DNA of 64,000 nucleotides, taken from positions 62,001 to 126,000 of the forward strand of contig JAJXZJ010000046.1 in assembly GCA_021780105.1 (NCBI GenBank), given 5' to 3'. Under the pieces are notes generated by a model, which worked only from the letters and a program-made list of their open reading frames with translations, did no database searches and had not been told where the DNA came from. Within the stretch, counting starts at the first letter, position 1, and each line of letters begins with the position of its first letter. The DNA comes from a bacterium. Its GTDB lineage: Bacteria; Verrucomicrobiota; Verrucomicrobiia; Limisphaerales; J093. Of this stretch, positions 26,599 through 36,463 are shown in pieces. The position numbers and the translations under genes are program-made.

Positions 26599-27855
26599 TC
26601 ATTCCGCCTGGGCCGTGGGAGCCGGCCGTGCCCGCAACACCAGCAGCGTTCCCGCCGTGAACAGCGCCGCGCTGTAGCTCAGCGCCACACTCGTGCCGAA
26701 GGCGGCCCACAAGACGCCGACGAGGATGCTCGAAAGAAAATCCCCGGCGCCGTTCACGGTCGCCAGCACGCCGAACGCCATGCCGTGCTGCGCCTCATCC
26801 GTGAGTTCCGCGCTCAACGAGTCTTCCAGCGTGTCTTCGATGCCGACGTAAACTCCGCCAAGGATGAACACCGCCGCGAGGGTCCACGGCGTCATCGGCA
26901 GCAGGATGATGCCGAGGGCGTTCACGGCGGCGAGGCCGTAGCCGGCGGCGAGCAGGCGGCGTTTGTCCACCCGGTCCGCCATCCATCCCGCCACAAACGC
27001 AAACGCCGCGTAAAACACGTTGTGCAACACGTAAAGTCCCACGGCGATGCTCGCGGCTTTGGCTGGACCAAGGGTTGGCGTGAGTTTCTGCGTTGCCAGC
27101 AAAATGAACATGGAATGCGCAAAGTCGCCCATGCCGAACAAGCCGACGGCGACCAGGAACCGCCGGAACGGCGGCGGCAACGCCCGCAGGCTGGAGCCGA
27201 ACGAGACGTGCGCGACCGGTTTGCGGTCGCGCTCGGTGATGCCGACGCCGATGCAGACGGCCGCCAGCAGGCCGGGAATCAGCGTCAACGCGAACAACGT
27301 TGAGTAGCGGTGATTCAAGGCCGTGAGCAGGACGAAGGCGGTGGCGGGGCCGGCGATCGCACCCACGGTGTCCATCATGCGCTCGAAGCCGAACGCGCGG
27401 CCGTAAGTCTCCCGGTCCACCGCGCCGGCGAGCAGTGCCTTGCGAACAGGCGTGCGCACGCCACGGCCAAGCCACGCCAGCGCCCGGCCAAGCAGGACGT
27501 GCCAGGGGGCTGTGGCGAGCGCGAACGACGCGGTGCCCAGCGCCGTCACCACGTAACCGGCAACCGCAACCGGCTTTCGCCGCCGGAGCCGGTCGGTGTA
27601 GAAGCCCGACGCGAGTTTGGCAAAACTGGCCAGGCCGTCGGACACGCCTTCGATCAGGCCCAGCCACGCGGCCGAGACGCCGAGTGTGGCCAGGAACGCT
27701 GGCATCACGGTGGTCGCCGCTTCGTGTGCCCAGTCGCTGAACAGGGATGCCAGCCCGACGCCGAGGACGGTGCGGTTGAGCCATCGGTTCCGACGGTGCT
27801 TGGAACCGGCCGGTTGCGCCTCGGTACTTACCCCGGTTTGTGTTGAATCGCTCAT
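26599..27855 (-). CDS. MFS transporter
   Basis: A 418-residue, 12-helix major facilitator protein. The first half has GLASLFSDWAHEAATTVMP and the loop 2-3 basic motif FYTDRLRRRKPV. LGRGVRTPVRKALLAG is a signature of a subfamily often annotated as nickel-resistance-like or uncharacterised MFS. The second half repeats the loop motif as GWMADRVDKRRLL. It is the last gene of the enolase-dynamin run, 4 bases after the second dynamin-like gene, and is followed by 112 bases before lpxC. Substrate unknown. Confidence 0.85.
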   Translation of the reverse strand: MSDSTQTGVSTEAQPAGSKHRRNRWLNRTVLGVGLASLFSDWAHEAATTVMPAFLATLGVSAAWLGLIEGVSDGLASFAKLASGFYTDRLRRRKPVAVAGYVVTALGTASFALATAPWHVLLGRALAWLGRGVRTPVRKALLAGAVDRETYGRAFGFERMMDTVGAIAGPATAFVLLTALNHRYSTLFALTLIPGLLAAVCIGVGITERDRKPVAHVSFGSSLRALPPPFRRFLVAVGLFGMGDFAHSMFILLATQKLTPTLGPAKAASIAVGLYVLHNVFYAAFAFVAGWMADRVDKRRLLAAGYGLAAVNALGIILLPMTPWTLAAVFILGGVYVGIEDTLEDSLSAELTDEAQHGMAFGVLATVNGAGDFLSSILVGVLWAAFGTSVALSYSAALFTAGTLLVLRARPAPTAQAE

Positions 27856-27859
27856 CGAG

Positions 27860-29548
27860 TCACGGGGAATTCTCAGTCGCGCGGGCCGTTGCAGACAAGC
27901 CAACAGATGGCGCGAACTGCGCGCGGAATAACTCGAGTTCGCGGACGGCTTCGCGCAGTCGCGGCTGGTCAGTCTGGCCCTGGGCCAGCATTTGTTCCAG
28001 CGTGGTCAGTTCATTCAGCGCGTATTGCTCGGCCTGGCCGCGCAATTCCTGCACGCCGGCGCTGACGCGCGCCTGCCAATCCGCCGCGAGCCGCGACAGG
28101 TTCTTCTGCACTTCCCAACGCGCTTTGCGCTGCAAAACTCGTTCGATCGGCTTGCGGAAAAGCGTCATTGGAATCAGCCAGCCGATGCTGGTGAACGCCG
28201 CGTCGAAGGCGTAGGAGACGCTCACCGGCGGGGCGGCCGGCTCGCGCACGTCGAGGACGAACTCGCGCTGGGTCAGCGTCACGCCGAGCGCGGCCTGCAC
28301 GTGCTCAGCCAGCCGGTCCTGGAAGGCGCGGAGCGCGCGGCTCAGCCGCTCGCGGGCCTTGTGCAACGGCTCGCAGAACATCCCACGCTGCGCCTGCGAC
28401 ACCTCGCTCAATTCGCGGTTGAGGAAATCGTTCAGCCAGGTGCGCCAGGCTTCCAGCAGCAGCGGCAACCGCAGCCGCCATTGCCCCAACTGCCCCTCCA
28501 GCCCGGCGGTGACTTTGGCTTGCAGCGTGCGCGCGACTGGTTGCAAACGCTGCACGGATTGTTCCAGCGCCTGCCCGGCCACGTCGTGTGCGAGCAGATG
28601 CAGTTCTTCGCGCAGCGCGTCGAATTGCCCGCGCTCTTCCACCAACCGTTCGTGCAGCACCTGCCGCGAAGCTTCCGCCTGGGTCGCCACCGCCAGGGCG
28701 ACGCGCAAGTAGTCGAGCGCCTGGCTGATGAGCGAGGTGAGTTTGTGCCACAAAATTTGCTCCGCCGCCGCGCCGCGATTTTTGCGCAGCGGATCGAGCA
28801 GACGCGCCAGCAGGGCCGTTTTCAACTCTGGCAATTCCGGTTTCACGGAGTAGAAAAACACCGGCAGGCCGCCGTTGCCCCAGTGTTCGGCCAGTTGCCG
28901 GCTCAGGAAATCGCGCACCTCGATCCGCTGCGACTCCGTCAGCAAATCCGCCTTCGTCAGCAGCAAGGCGATCTTCGGCGTCTGCCGGCGCAATTCCTCC
29001 AGCAGGCTGAGATCGCGCTCGGATAGCGGCGCATCGGCGCTCACGGCCACAATCGCCGCGCCCACGTTGGGCAGCCACTGGAGCGCGGCCTCGGTGTTGT
29101 GCGCAAAGGCGCTGTCCAGGCCCGGCGTGTCCACGAATTCCAGCGGGGCGAAGGCTTCCAGCGCCGGCAACTCCACGTCCGCGCCCGCTACCTGCTTGGC
29201 GTTGCGTGGATTCTCGTTCTCACCCACGTAACGGCCGAGGTCATCCAGCGGAATGGATTTCGTCGAGCCGTCGAGAAACCGCACCACGGCGCGCTCGACC
29301 GGCCCGTGGCGCAGGCGGGTGACGATGGCTGTCAGCGGCAGCACGCCGATGGGCAGCACCGATTGCCCGGCCAGATGATTGAGGAAGGAACTCTTGCCGG
29401 CCTTGAACCGGCCGAACACCGCCACGTCAATCCGTTCCGGCGCGCCCAGTTGCTGCTGGCACGCGGCGATTTGCGGCCGCAGGTTCGCCAAGTGCAACCG
29501 ATCCGCCAGTTCGGCGACGTGAGTCAGAATGCCGTTGACGCGGATCAT
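27860..29548 (-). CDS. Dynamin-like GTPase (second of two)
   Basis: A 562-residue large GTPase. P-loop GRFKAGKSS (46-54), a G2 threonine in PLTAIVTRL, G3 DTPGLDS and G4 TKAD are all present. After the GTPase domain come long helical stretches with heptad character. A hydrophobic segment, SIGWLIPMTLFRKPI, near residue 460 may be a membrane paddle. Bacterial dynamins act in membrane fusion, surveillance or envelope stress, often as tandem pairs. The start overlaps the metallophosphoesterase gene's stop (ATGA). Confidence 0.85.
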   Translation of the reverse strand: MIRVNGILTHVAELADRLHLANLRPQIAACQQQLGAPERIDVAVFGRFKAGKSSFLNHLAGQSVLPIGVLPLTAIVTRLRHGPVERAVVRFLDGSTKSIPLDDLGRYVGENENPRNAKQVAGADVELPALEAFAPLEFVDTPGLDSAFAHNTEAALQWLPNVGAAIVAVSADAPLSERDLSLLEELRRQTPKIALLLTKADLLTESQRIEVRDFLSRQLAEHWGNGGLPVFFYSVKPELPELKTALLARLLDPLRKNRGAAAEQILWHKLTSLISQALDYLRVALAVATQAEASRQVLHERLVEERGQFDALREELHLLAHDVAGQALEQSVQRLQPVARTLQAKVTAGLEGQLGQWRLRLPLLLEAWRTWLNDFLNRELSEVSQAQRGMFCEPLHKARERLSRALRAFQDRLAEHVQAALGVTLTQREFVLDVREPAAPPVSVSYAFDAAFTSIGWLIPMTLFRKPIERVLQRKARWEVQKNLSRLAADWQARVSAGVQELRGQAEQYALNELTTLEQMLAQGQTDQPRLREAVRELELFRAQFAPSVGLSATARATENSP

Positions 29549-30242
29549 CGTGCAGATTCCAACGGCAGATGCCCGCCGGTGTGCAACACCTCGGCCAGCA
29601 ACTCGACGGTGTGCGGCTCCAGACCCAGCCCGTCGTAGGCGCGGATGGTTTGCTCATGGTCGTAGCCGACGCGGCGCAACGTGACCTCGCCATCCACCCA
29701 CACGGCATAGGCGGCGCGAGCATCGCCGTGCTTGGGCTGGCCGACGCTGCCGGGATTGATCACGAGCGTCTGGTGAAAGCGCGTCTTCATCGGCTCGTGC
29801 GTGTGGCCCAGCAGCAGAAAATCGGGATGACCCGCGGCGTTGAGTTCCGATTCCCACAATGTCACCGGGCTGGTCTGCGGCAGGTAGTGGTAAAGCGGGG
29901 CCGACGGCACCGCGTGACAGGCCACAAACACGGCTTTCCCCAATTGAAAGCGTTGCAGCGGCTCCAGTCCGGCGAGGAACTGTTTCTGCTCGGCGCTCAA
30001 GAGCCGTGCGCTCACGGCCTGCGTCGCGGCGGCCAGAACCTGGTACGGCCCAGAGCAGTGCGGGTCTTCATCGCGGCCCACGGCGCGGTCGTGGTTGCCT
30101 TGAATGAGCCACTCCTCGCTGAGATGCTGCATGGCCCAGCGAACGCACTCGGCAGGCTGGGGGCCGTAATTGACCAGGTCGCCCAGACAGAGGATATGGT
30201 CCGCGTCAGGTTCGGCCGCCAGCCCCGCGCACCGGAAATCAT
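29545..30242 (-). pseudogene. Metallophosphoesterase missing its first metal-binding motif
   Basis: The calcineurin-like motifs GDLVNYG, GNHD and GHTH are present and well spaced in the frame ending at 29545. The expected N-terminal DIHxN motif is absent. An ATG at 30242, overlapping the dynamin stop as ATGA, reads MIS, exactly how such proteins begin (MIS-DIHGN). Six codons later the homologous part appears in a different frame (LAAEPDADHILCLGD). So about 60-70 bases appear deleted between 30232 and 30222. The product would lack metal ligands. An assembly error is the alternative. Confidence 0.6.
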
Positions 30243-32260
30243 CCCTTTCCTTCCCGAAGGACCCGCAAATCCTCCGCGAGGTTTGCTGGACTGGTTTCCG
30301 ACCCGGCGACCGATTCGCGGGGATCCAATTGCGCCCGCAGGGGACCGGCGTGGGCGTGGAAGGCGGCGCGCAATTCGACCAACGTCTGGCGCAACCATTG
30401 GCGCAGACGCCGCCGATAATCGCCGAGCGCTTCAGCCAGCGAATCGCCGAGCTGCCCATGAAGCCGGGACCGCACCGGACGCCGGAGCAGCGGCGTTCCC
30501 AGCAGGCGGAGCAGGCGCGGAGAGCGAAGGGCAAGCTTCGACGTTACGGCGGCAGAATCGAACACCGGCAGACCGGAAGGCCGTGGCAACGGCTCGCTGA
30601 CGCTGCCACACGCCCACGACGCCTGGCGGGCGACGGTCAGGGTCTGTTCGAGCTGCCGGCGGAGCGATTCGAGCCGGTCAACGACCTTGACCGTGTGGCC
30701 GGCCAGCGCGCGGGTGAGCGTGGCGGCGCACGAAGCGGCTGATTCAGCCGGGGACATCGGGTGCTGCCACCAAGCGTCGGCGAGTTCGGTGGCGGCGATT
30801 TCGACCAGCGCAGGGGCCGCGTCGGCCAATTGGTCCACCAGCTTCGCGGCGTCGTTTTCCCCGGCTTCCAACAGCGCGTCGGCTTGGCGCAGCGCGGTGA
30901 CGGCCTCCGCGACGCCGGCGCCCGGAGCGGCGGCCGTGCCGGCCATCCGAATTTGCAGGCGCGCTTCAAGTGTCTTCACGACGGCTTCGCGCAGGGCGCC
31001 AACTTTGCGCTTGAGCGACGCAGCGGCTTGTTCGTGATGGCTTTCAAGTGCCGGCTTGAGTTCGCGTTCAAACCACTGGTCGCATAACTTCGCTTCAGCC
31101 CCGACGACGCTGATCAAATGCACCGGCGCCGGGACGCCGAGTTGAGTGGCGAGTTGTTGTTGCGCGTAGGTGAGGGTCTGCTGGCGCTCGACGGGTCGCA
31201 GCATGTCGGCCTTGCTTTCCAGCACCATCGCCCGCGCGCCGGATTGGTAGAGCGCCTGCACCACAGCGAGATCTTCGTGCGTCAGCGTCGAGGCCGCGTC
31301 CACCAAGACGAGTCCGAGATCGCAACGTGGCAGATAGGCCATCGTTTCCTCCGCGCCGCTCGTGGCCAGCGAGCCGAGGCCGGGCGTGTCCACAAACGTC
31401 ACGCCGTCGCGCAAGCGCGCCGCCGGCAGTTCGACCTGGATGCGCGCAACGTGTTTCGCGTTGCCGGGATTCTGTTGCTCGGTGGAAAACTCCGCCAGCC
31501 GCGACAACTCGACTTCGATGGGCTTGCCCTCCGCAAACTCGATGACCGCGCGCGGCCTCGGTCCATGCCGCACGCGTGTAGGAACGGCGGTGACGGGCGT
31601 CACGCCCGCCGGCAACACCTCGGCGCCGAGAAGATGATTCAGCAGCGACGACTTGCCGGAACTGACGCGGCCGAAGATGCCGATCTCAAACGCGCCGTTC
31701 TCCATCCGCTCCAGCAGCATCGCCAGTGCGCCACGGAAATCCACCAGCCCGTGCGCGGTGATGACGCGCCCCAATTCGCGCAGCAATGCCACCTCGTCAC
31801 CGGTCTGTTCGAGCCGTTGGAGGCGCTGTTCCAGATCGCCGGCCGGGCCTCTGTCGAGGTAACCGGTGAGCCGGCCCAGCGCGGCGTTCAATTCCGCCAC
31901 GACACCGTTGATGGTCTTCACGTCGCCGTCGGCAAGCGCCCCGTAGCCGCACATACGCTTGGGTTCCATTTCCGCCACGGCGATGCTGGCGAAGGTGACG
32001 TGGCCGCGCGCGGCCCAGAGGGCGCCGCAGACGGGTGCAGGCCGGGGCAGGTTCAGGTCGGCCATGGCGCGGGCCATCGCCGTCCGCACGCGCTGGATGT
32101 AATCGTGAATCACCTTTCGCTGCACGGGCGTCGAGTCCTGCGTGTATTCCGCCAATGGCGACGCCGACCCCGCGCTGGTCAGGACGCGCTCGGCTTCCGA
32201 CAGCAGGTTGTCCATGTGCCGGAGCGTGACGAGCAGGTGGCGCTGGTGGTTGTCGTTCAC
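30239..32260 (-). CDS. Dynamin-like GTPase (first of two)
   Basis: A 673-residue large GTPase. An N-terminal helical region of about 190 residues precedes the GTPase domain with P-loop FGRVSSGKSS, threonine in TPVTAVPTRV, G3 DTPGLGS and a G4-like ESKAD (canonical T/NKxD altered at the first residue). Long helices follow. The start is GTG at 32260 (GTGA with the ATPase stop, GGGGA 7 bases before); an upstream GTG at 32287 is possible. It forms a tandem dynamin pair with the gene at 29548, as known for several bacterial dynamins. Confidence 0.82.
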   Translation of the reverse strand: MNDNHQRHLLVTLRHMDNLLSEAERVLTSAGSASPLAEYTQDSTPVQRKVIHDYIQRVRTAMARAMADLNLPRPAPVCGALWAARGHVTFASIAVAEMEPKRMCGYGALADGDVKTINGVVAELNAALGRLTGYLDRGPAGDLEQRLQRLEQTGDEVALLRELGRVITAHGLVDFRGALAMLLERMENGAFEIGIFGRVSSGKSSLLNHLLGAEVLPAGVTPVTAVPTRVRHGPRPRAVIEFAEGKPIEVELSRLAEFSTEQQNPGNAKHVARIQVELPAARLRDGVTFVDTPGLGSLATSGAEETMAYLPRCDLGLVLVDAASTLTHEDLAVVQALYQSGARAMVLESKADMLRPVERQQTLTYAQQQLATQLGVPAPVHLISVVGAEAKLCDQWFERELKPALESHHEQAAASLKRKVGALREAVVKTLEARLQIRMAGTAAAPGAGVAEAVTALRQADALLEAGENDAAKLVDQLADAAPALVEIAATELADAWWQHPMSPAESAASCAATLTRALAGHTVKVVDRLESLRRQLEQTLTVARQASWACGSVSEPLPRPSGLPVFDSAAVTSKLALRSPRLLRLLGTPLLRRPVRSRLHGQLGDSLAEALGDYRRRLRQWLRQTLVELRAAFHAHAGPLRAQLDPRESVAGSETSPANLAEDLRVLREGKG

Positions 32261-32958
32261 GAAACAATCCCCGTTGGTTTCGGACACGCCTCGCGGATGC
32301 GCCGGTCGAGGTCCAGCAGCTTCAACTCGAACAGGCGGTGCGGGTCGTAACGGCCCGACGCCAAGCCGTCGAGCAATTCGTTCAAGACCTGTGGGACGCC
32401 CGCCGCCAAGTGATGCAGCCGCTCAACGGCCTCCAGCGCGGCGGCGGGAACTCGTCCGGCGGCCACCGCCGCTTCCACCAGCGCGCAGCTCTCGGCCGGG
32501 TGGAACGGGTGAAGCTCGACGCGTTCGAACCGGACCAGCAACGTCCAGAAATGCCCGATGTCCCAGGAATGTTCCGAGCGTGTGCCCAGCCACACCGGGA
32601 CGCGCTCCATCACGCTTTCGAGAAACGAACTCAGCTTGGGCGTGGTCCAGCCGAAGCCGTCGAACACGACCGTCTTGCCGGCCTCAGCGAGCGCCTGGCG
32701 CAAGCGCTGTTTGCGCTGAACCAGCCGCCGGTCGCCCTCATCGAGGCCGAGCTGGCTTTCCAACGAGGCGCACAGTTCGCTGCACCGAACCGATTCCGGA
32801 CAGACCCACAGCGGCAAAACGCCGGCCGCGTGCCGAATCAATGCCGACTTGCCCACGCCCGCCGGGCCGAGAATCAGGACGTGCCTTCGTTGCGCGTGCA
32901 ACTGCTGGAGCCGCGCGGCTTCCTTTCCCCGACCCACGAAAGGAAGCGCCGCGCTCAT
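32257..32958 (-). CDS. Small AAA/STAND-like ATPase
   Basis: A 233-residue protein opening with [14 protein letters not shown], the AAA/NACHT-type 'VGR-E' start. Walker A GPAGVGKS is at residues 31-38. VVFDGFGW near residue 98 sits at the Walker B position but has only one acidic residue, so hydrolysis is uncertain. RSEHSWD follows as a possible sensor. No C-terminal repeat domain is present. It is coupled by ATGA to enolase and by GTGA to the first dynamin-like gene. Its position suggests a chaperone or regulatory role for the dynamin pair, but this is inferred. Confidence 0.65.
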   Translation of the reverse strand: MSAALPFVGRGKEAARLQQLHAQRRHVLILGPAGVGKSALIRHAAGVLPLWVCPESVRCSELCASLESQLGLDEGDRRLVQRKQRLRQALAEAGKTVVFDGFGWTTPKLSSFLESVMERVPVWLGTRSEHSWDIGHFWTLLVRFERVELHPFHPAESCALVEAAVAAGRVPAAALEAVERLHHLAAGVPQVLNELLDGLASGRYDPHRLFELKLLDLDRRIREACPKPTGIVS

Positions 32959-34271
32959 TTCCGATCGGCCCCGAATAGCACCCCGCCGTAGCGCGCCTTC
33001 TTGCCCAACTCGCGCTCGATGGCGAGCAGCCGATTGTATTTGGCGATGCGCTCGGAGCGGCACAGCGAGCCGGTTTTGATCTGGCCCGCGCCCGTGCCCA
33101 CGGCGAAGTCGGCGATGAAGGCGTCTTCGGTTTCGCCGGAGCGATGCGAGATAACCGCGCCGTAGCCGGCCTGCTGCGCCATCGCCACGGTTTCCAGCGT
33201 TTCGCTCACCGTGCCGATCTGGTTGAGCTTGATGAGAATGGCGTTGGCGATGCCGTCGCGGATGCCTTCGGCGAAAATCTTCGGGTTGGTGACAAAGTTG
33301 TCGTCGCCGACGAGTTGCAGCTTTTTGCCGAGCGCCTTGGTGATGGCCAGCCAGCCTTCGCGGTCTTCCTCGCCCATGCCGTCTTCGAGCGAGACAATGG
33401 GATACTTCTTCACCCAGTCGCCGTAAAGCGTCACCATTTCATCCGGGGTCTTGCGCGATCGGTCGGACTTCTTGAACACGTAGCCGCCGTCGTCGTAAAA
33501 CTCGCTGGCGGCCGGGTCGAGCGCGAGGGCGATGTCCTTGCCGGGTTTGTAGCCCGCCGCCGTGATGGCTTCGACAATCACGTCCACCGCCTCGTCGTTG
33601 GTCTTGAGGTTCGGCGCGAAGCCGCCTTCATCGCCGACGGAGGTCACGAGGCCGCGCTTTTGGAGCAGCTTCTTCAGCGTGTGAAAAGTCTCCGCGCCGT
33701 AACGCAGCGCTTCGGTGAACGTGGGTGCGCCGATGGGGAACAGCATGAATTCCTGGAAGTCCACGTTATTGGTGGCGTGCGCGCCGCCGTTGACCACGTT
33801 CATCATCGGCGCGGGCAGGACGTAGGGTCCTTGCGGACGGCCACCAGCTTTGCCGCCGTGCAGTTTGCGGATGTAGGCGTAGAGCGGTAGTCCCGCGTCC
33901 AGTGCCGCCGCGCGGCAGACGGCCATCGAAATGCCGAGGATGGCGTTCGCGCCGAGCTTGGATTTGGTTTCCGTGCCATCGAGCTTGCGCATCAAATCGT
34001 CAAGCTCCCGCTGCGCGTGCGGCGATTTGCCTTTGATTTTCGGCGCGATCACCTTGTTCACGTTGGCCACGGCCTTGAGCACGCCTTTGCCGCCGTAGCG
34101 TTTGGCGTCACCGTCGCGCAATTCGACCGCTTCGCGGATGCCGGTGGACGCGCCGCTGGGCACGCAGGCCGTGGCGGTGATGCCGTTGTTGAGCGTGACG
34201 TTGACCATGACGGTCGGGTTGCCGCGCGAATCGAGTATTTCCAGTGCGTGTAGTTTTTCAATTTTGCTCAT
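32955..34271 (-). CDS. eno: Enolase
   Basis: A 438-residue enolase converting 2-phosphoglycerate to phosphoenolpyruvate. It has [18 protein letters not shown] at the N-terminus, [17 protein letters not shown] in the mobile loop, [10 protein letters not shown], magnesium ligands in [16 protein letters not shown] and GDDNFVTNP, and the catalytic lysine/histidine region in [12 protein letters not shown] and SHRSGETED. Enolase is strongly inhibited by fluoride with phosphate and Mg2+. Its position downstream of a fluoride riboswitch and crcB is therefore meaningful. The 47-base gap from the set C HyfB-like gene shows no terminator; GGAGAAAC precedes the ATG. Confidence 0.97.
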   Translation of the reverse strand: MSKIEKLHALEILDSRGNPTVMVNVTLNNGITATACVPSGASTGIREAVELRDGDAKRYGGKGVLKAVANVNKVIAPKIKGKSPHAQRELDDLMRKLDGTETKSKLGANAILGISMAVCRAAALDAGLPLYAYIRKLHGGKAGGRPQGPYVLPAPMMNVVNGGAHATNNVDFQEFMLFPIGAPTFTEALRYGAETFHTLKKLLQKRGLVTSVGDEGGFAPNLKTNDEAVDVIVEAITAAGYKPGKDIALALDPAASEFYDDGGYVFKKSDRSRKTPDEMVTLYGDWVKKYPIVSLEDGMGEEDREGWLAITKALGKKLQLVGDDNFVTNPKIFAEGIRDGIANAILIKLNQIGTVSETLETVAMAQQAGYGAVISHRSGETEDAFIADFAVGTGAGQIKTGSLCRSERIAKYNRLLAIERELGKKARYGGVLFGADRK

Positions 34272-34318
34272 AATGTTTCTCCAGAACAATTCTGTCGCTC
34301 GTTTCTCCAAGCGGACTT

Positions 34319-36463
34319 CTAAAGCAGCGCGATCACCAGCACGACCAGCAGCGCCAGCAGCGCGTAGGCGGCGTAAGCGTTGATCCGCCCGTGGTGCATC
34401 GCGGCCAGCCCGCCTGCGAACCACAAGGTAGCCGATTTGACCGGCTGAAACACGAGTTTATCCACGAGATGGACGCGCCGCTTTTCGCGTCGGATGGCGG
34501 TGCGGAAATGTTGGGCCACGGTCTCGCGCGTGTCCCCGACCGTGGTTGGCCGGAAGATGGCGTCGAAGATCACGCGGACCGGATTGGAAAAACCCGTGGC
34601 CGTGTAGGTCATCTCCGGCAGCAAACGCCGCACTCCGCCGTCCCAGCGCGGACGCCGCTCCAGTTGACGGCGGCGCGTCAGCCATAATCGGATCACCGCG
34701 TAAGTGAGCAACAGCAGGAGGACCAGCACAACGAGCATGTAGGAGGTGGACATCGCGAACACGACCGGATTTTCCGATCCGCCGCGGTGCAGCACGACCA
34801 GGCCGCGTCCGGGCAATGCGCTTTGGCCAACTTGCGCGCCCAAATCGCGAAATTCACCGACGAATGCTGTCGGCAGCGTGCCGTGCGCCGGGTTGGAAGC
34901 GAAGAAGGGCGGCACGAGTGCCTCGGCGGCGCTGGCGCCCGCCAGCGGACGGAGCGCCGGGTCAAGCGCCGGAATCACGTAAGTCGGGAGAACGCCGAAC
35001 GCGAGACAGAGCACCGCCAGAATGGCCATGGGCGCCAGCGCGCCGGGTTTGGCCTCCGTCACCCGCTGATTCTCGTCCAGGCGGCGCATCCCCAGAAAAC
35101 TCATCGCAAACGCCTTTACGAAGCACGTCATCGCCAGAGCCGCCGTGAGCGCGAGGCCCGCGCCGCACAAGGCGAACACCACCTTCGCCGTGGTCGAGGA
35201 CAATTCCGCCGAGCGCAGCATCGTTTGCAGTGTGAGCCATTCGCTGACAAATCCATTGAACGGCGGCAACGCGGCAATGGCCATCGTTCCGACAAGGAAG
35301 GGAAGCGCGGTCAGAGGCATCCATTTGATGAGACCCCCGAGCTGGTCCATGTCGCGCGTGCCGGCCTGTGTCTCGACTGCGCCAGCGCCGCAGAACAGGA
35401 GCGTCTTGTAGAGTGAATGGTTGAGAAGATGATAGAGACCCGCGACGAACGCGATGGCTGCCGGCGCCGGATGGCCGGCGGCGACGAAGACCATGCCCGC
35501 GCCGAACCCGGCGACCGTGATGCCGGCGTTCTCGATCGAACTGTGCGCCAACATCGTTTTGAGGTCGTTTTCCGTGGTGGCGTAAAGAATGCCCACCAAC
35601 GCCGAAAGCGTCCCAATCACGAGCACGACCAAACCCGGACCAGCCTGAGTCATCGGCAGGAGGTCGGCGTTGACTCGAAGAATGCCGTAAAGCCCGAGGT
35701 TCAGCGTCGCGCCGGCCAGCGCGGGAACGAACGCGCGCGGCGCGGCGGTGTAGGCGCCCGGCACCCAGAAGTTCACCGGCACAAGCCCGGCCTTCACGCC
35801 AAACCCGAAAAATGACAGCAGAAACACCGCCCAACGAGCGCCCGCGCTTAATCCGGTCGCGCCGGACTTGATGATGCCGAAGTCGAGCGAGCCGGCGCCG
35901 ACCGCGAGCACGAGAAAGCCGAGCACAGCGGCGAGCGTTCCGGCTTCACCGATGGCGAGCAGCAGATAACCCGCGTCGGCCTGGCCGTTCTCCCGATCAC
36001 GCCCGCACACGATGAGCAGATAGCAGAGAATGGACATGACTTCCCACGCCAGCAGAAACAACAGCACGTCGCCGGCGGCAAGAATCAGAACAATGGCCCC
36101 ATACAGTCCCAGCAACATGACGCTGAACGCGCGTCCGTTGCGGCGCTCCGCTTCGCGGTTCAACTGACCGCCCGCGAAGATTGAAGCCGGGAACAAGACC
36201 AAGCCGGTGACGCAAACAAACACCGCTGAAAGCCGGTCCAGGCTCAGAGTGAGCGTGCCCAAACCGGGCAAAGCCCACAGTGGCTGACTGAACGTCTTGC
36301 CTGTCAGTAACGCGCTCGCGCCCGCCCAAACCAAGACAACCGAAGCAACGCAACCAACCCATGCCAGCAGCCCGCCCAGGCGCGAAGCGGGCGTCAGGAG
36401 CGAGAGCACAATCCCCGTGCCGCACACGCTCAGGAACACCAGAATGAGGGTTTGCGTTTCCAT
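34319..36463 (-). CDS. Set C HyfB/NuoL-like antiporter subunit
   Basis: A 714-residue membrane protein, the last gene of set C. It has Glu in [17 protein letters not shown], Lys in [19 protein letters not shown] (the histidine of the usual PLHIWLPxAH is replaced by Asn-Phe), and Lys in [17 protein letters not shown]. The HyfB-type motif [20 protein letters not shown] follows. The changed histidine position sets it apart from sets A and B. The ATG overlaps the TAA of the preceding gene (TAATG). Confidence 0.88.
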   Translation of the reverse strand: METQTLILVFLSVCGTGIVLSLLTPASRLGGLLAWVGCVASVVLVWAGASALLTGKTFSQPLWALPGLGTLTLSLDRLSAVFVCVTGLVLFPASIFAGGQLNREAERRNGRAFSVMLLGLYGAIVLILAAGDVLLFLLAWEVMSILCYLLIVCGRDRENGQADAGYLLLAIGEAGTLAAVLGFLVLAVGAGSLDFGIIKSGATGLSAGARWAVFLLSFFGFGVKAGLVPVNFWVPGAYTAAPRAFVPALAGATLNLGLYGILRVNADLLPMTQAGPGLVVLVIGTLSALVGILYATTENDLKTMLAHSSIENAGITVAGFGAGMVFVAAGHPAPAAIAFVAGLYHLLNHSLYKTLLFCGAGAVETQAGTRDMDQLGGLIKWMPLTALPFLVGTMAIAALPPFNGFVSEWLTLQTMLRSAELSSTTAKVVFALCGAGLALTAALAMTCFVKAFAMSFLGMRRLDENQRVTEAKPGALAPMAILAVLCLAFGVLPTYVIPALDPALRPLAGASAAEALVPPFFASNPAHGTLPTAFVGEFRDLGAQVGQSALPGRGLVVLHRGGSENPVVFAMSTSYMLVVLVLLLLLTYAVIRLWLTRRRQLERRPRWDGGVRRLLPEMTYTATGFSNPVRVIFDAIFRPTTVGDTRETVAQHFRTAIRREKRRVHLVDKLVFQPVKSATLWFAGGLAAMHHGRINAYAAYALLALLVVLVIALL

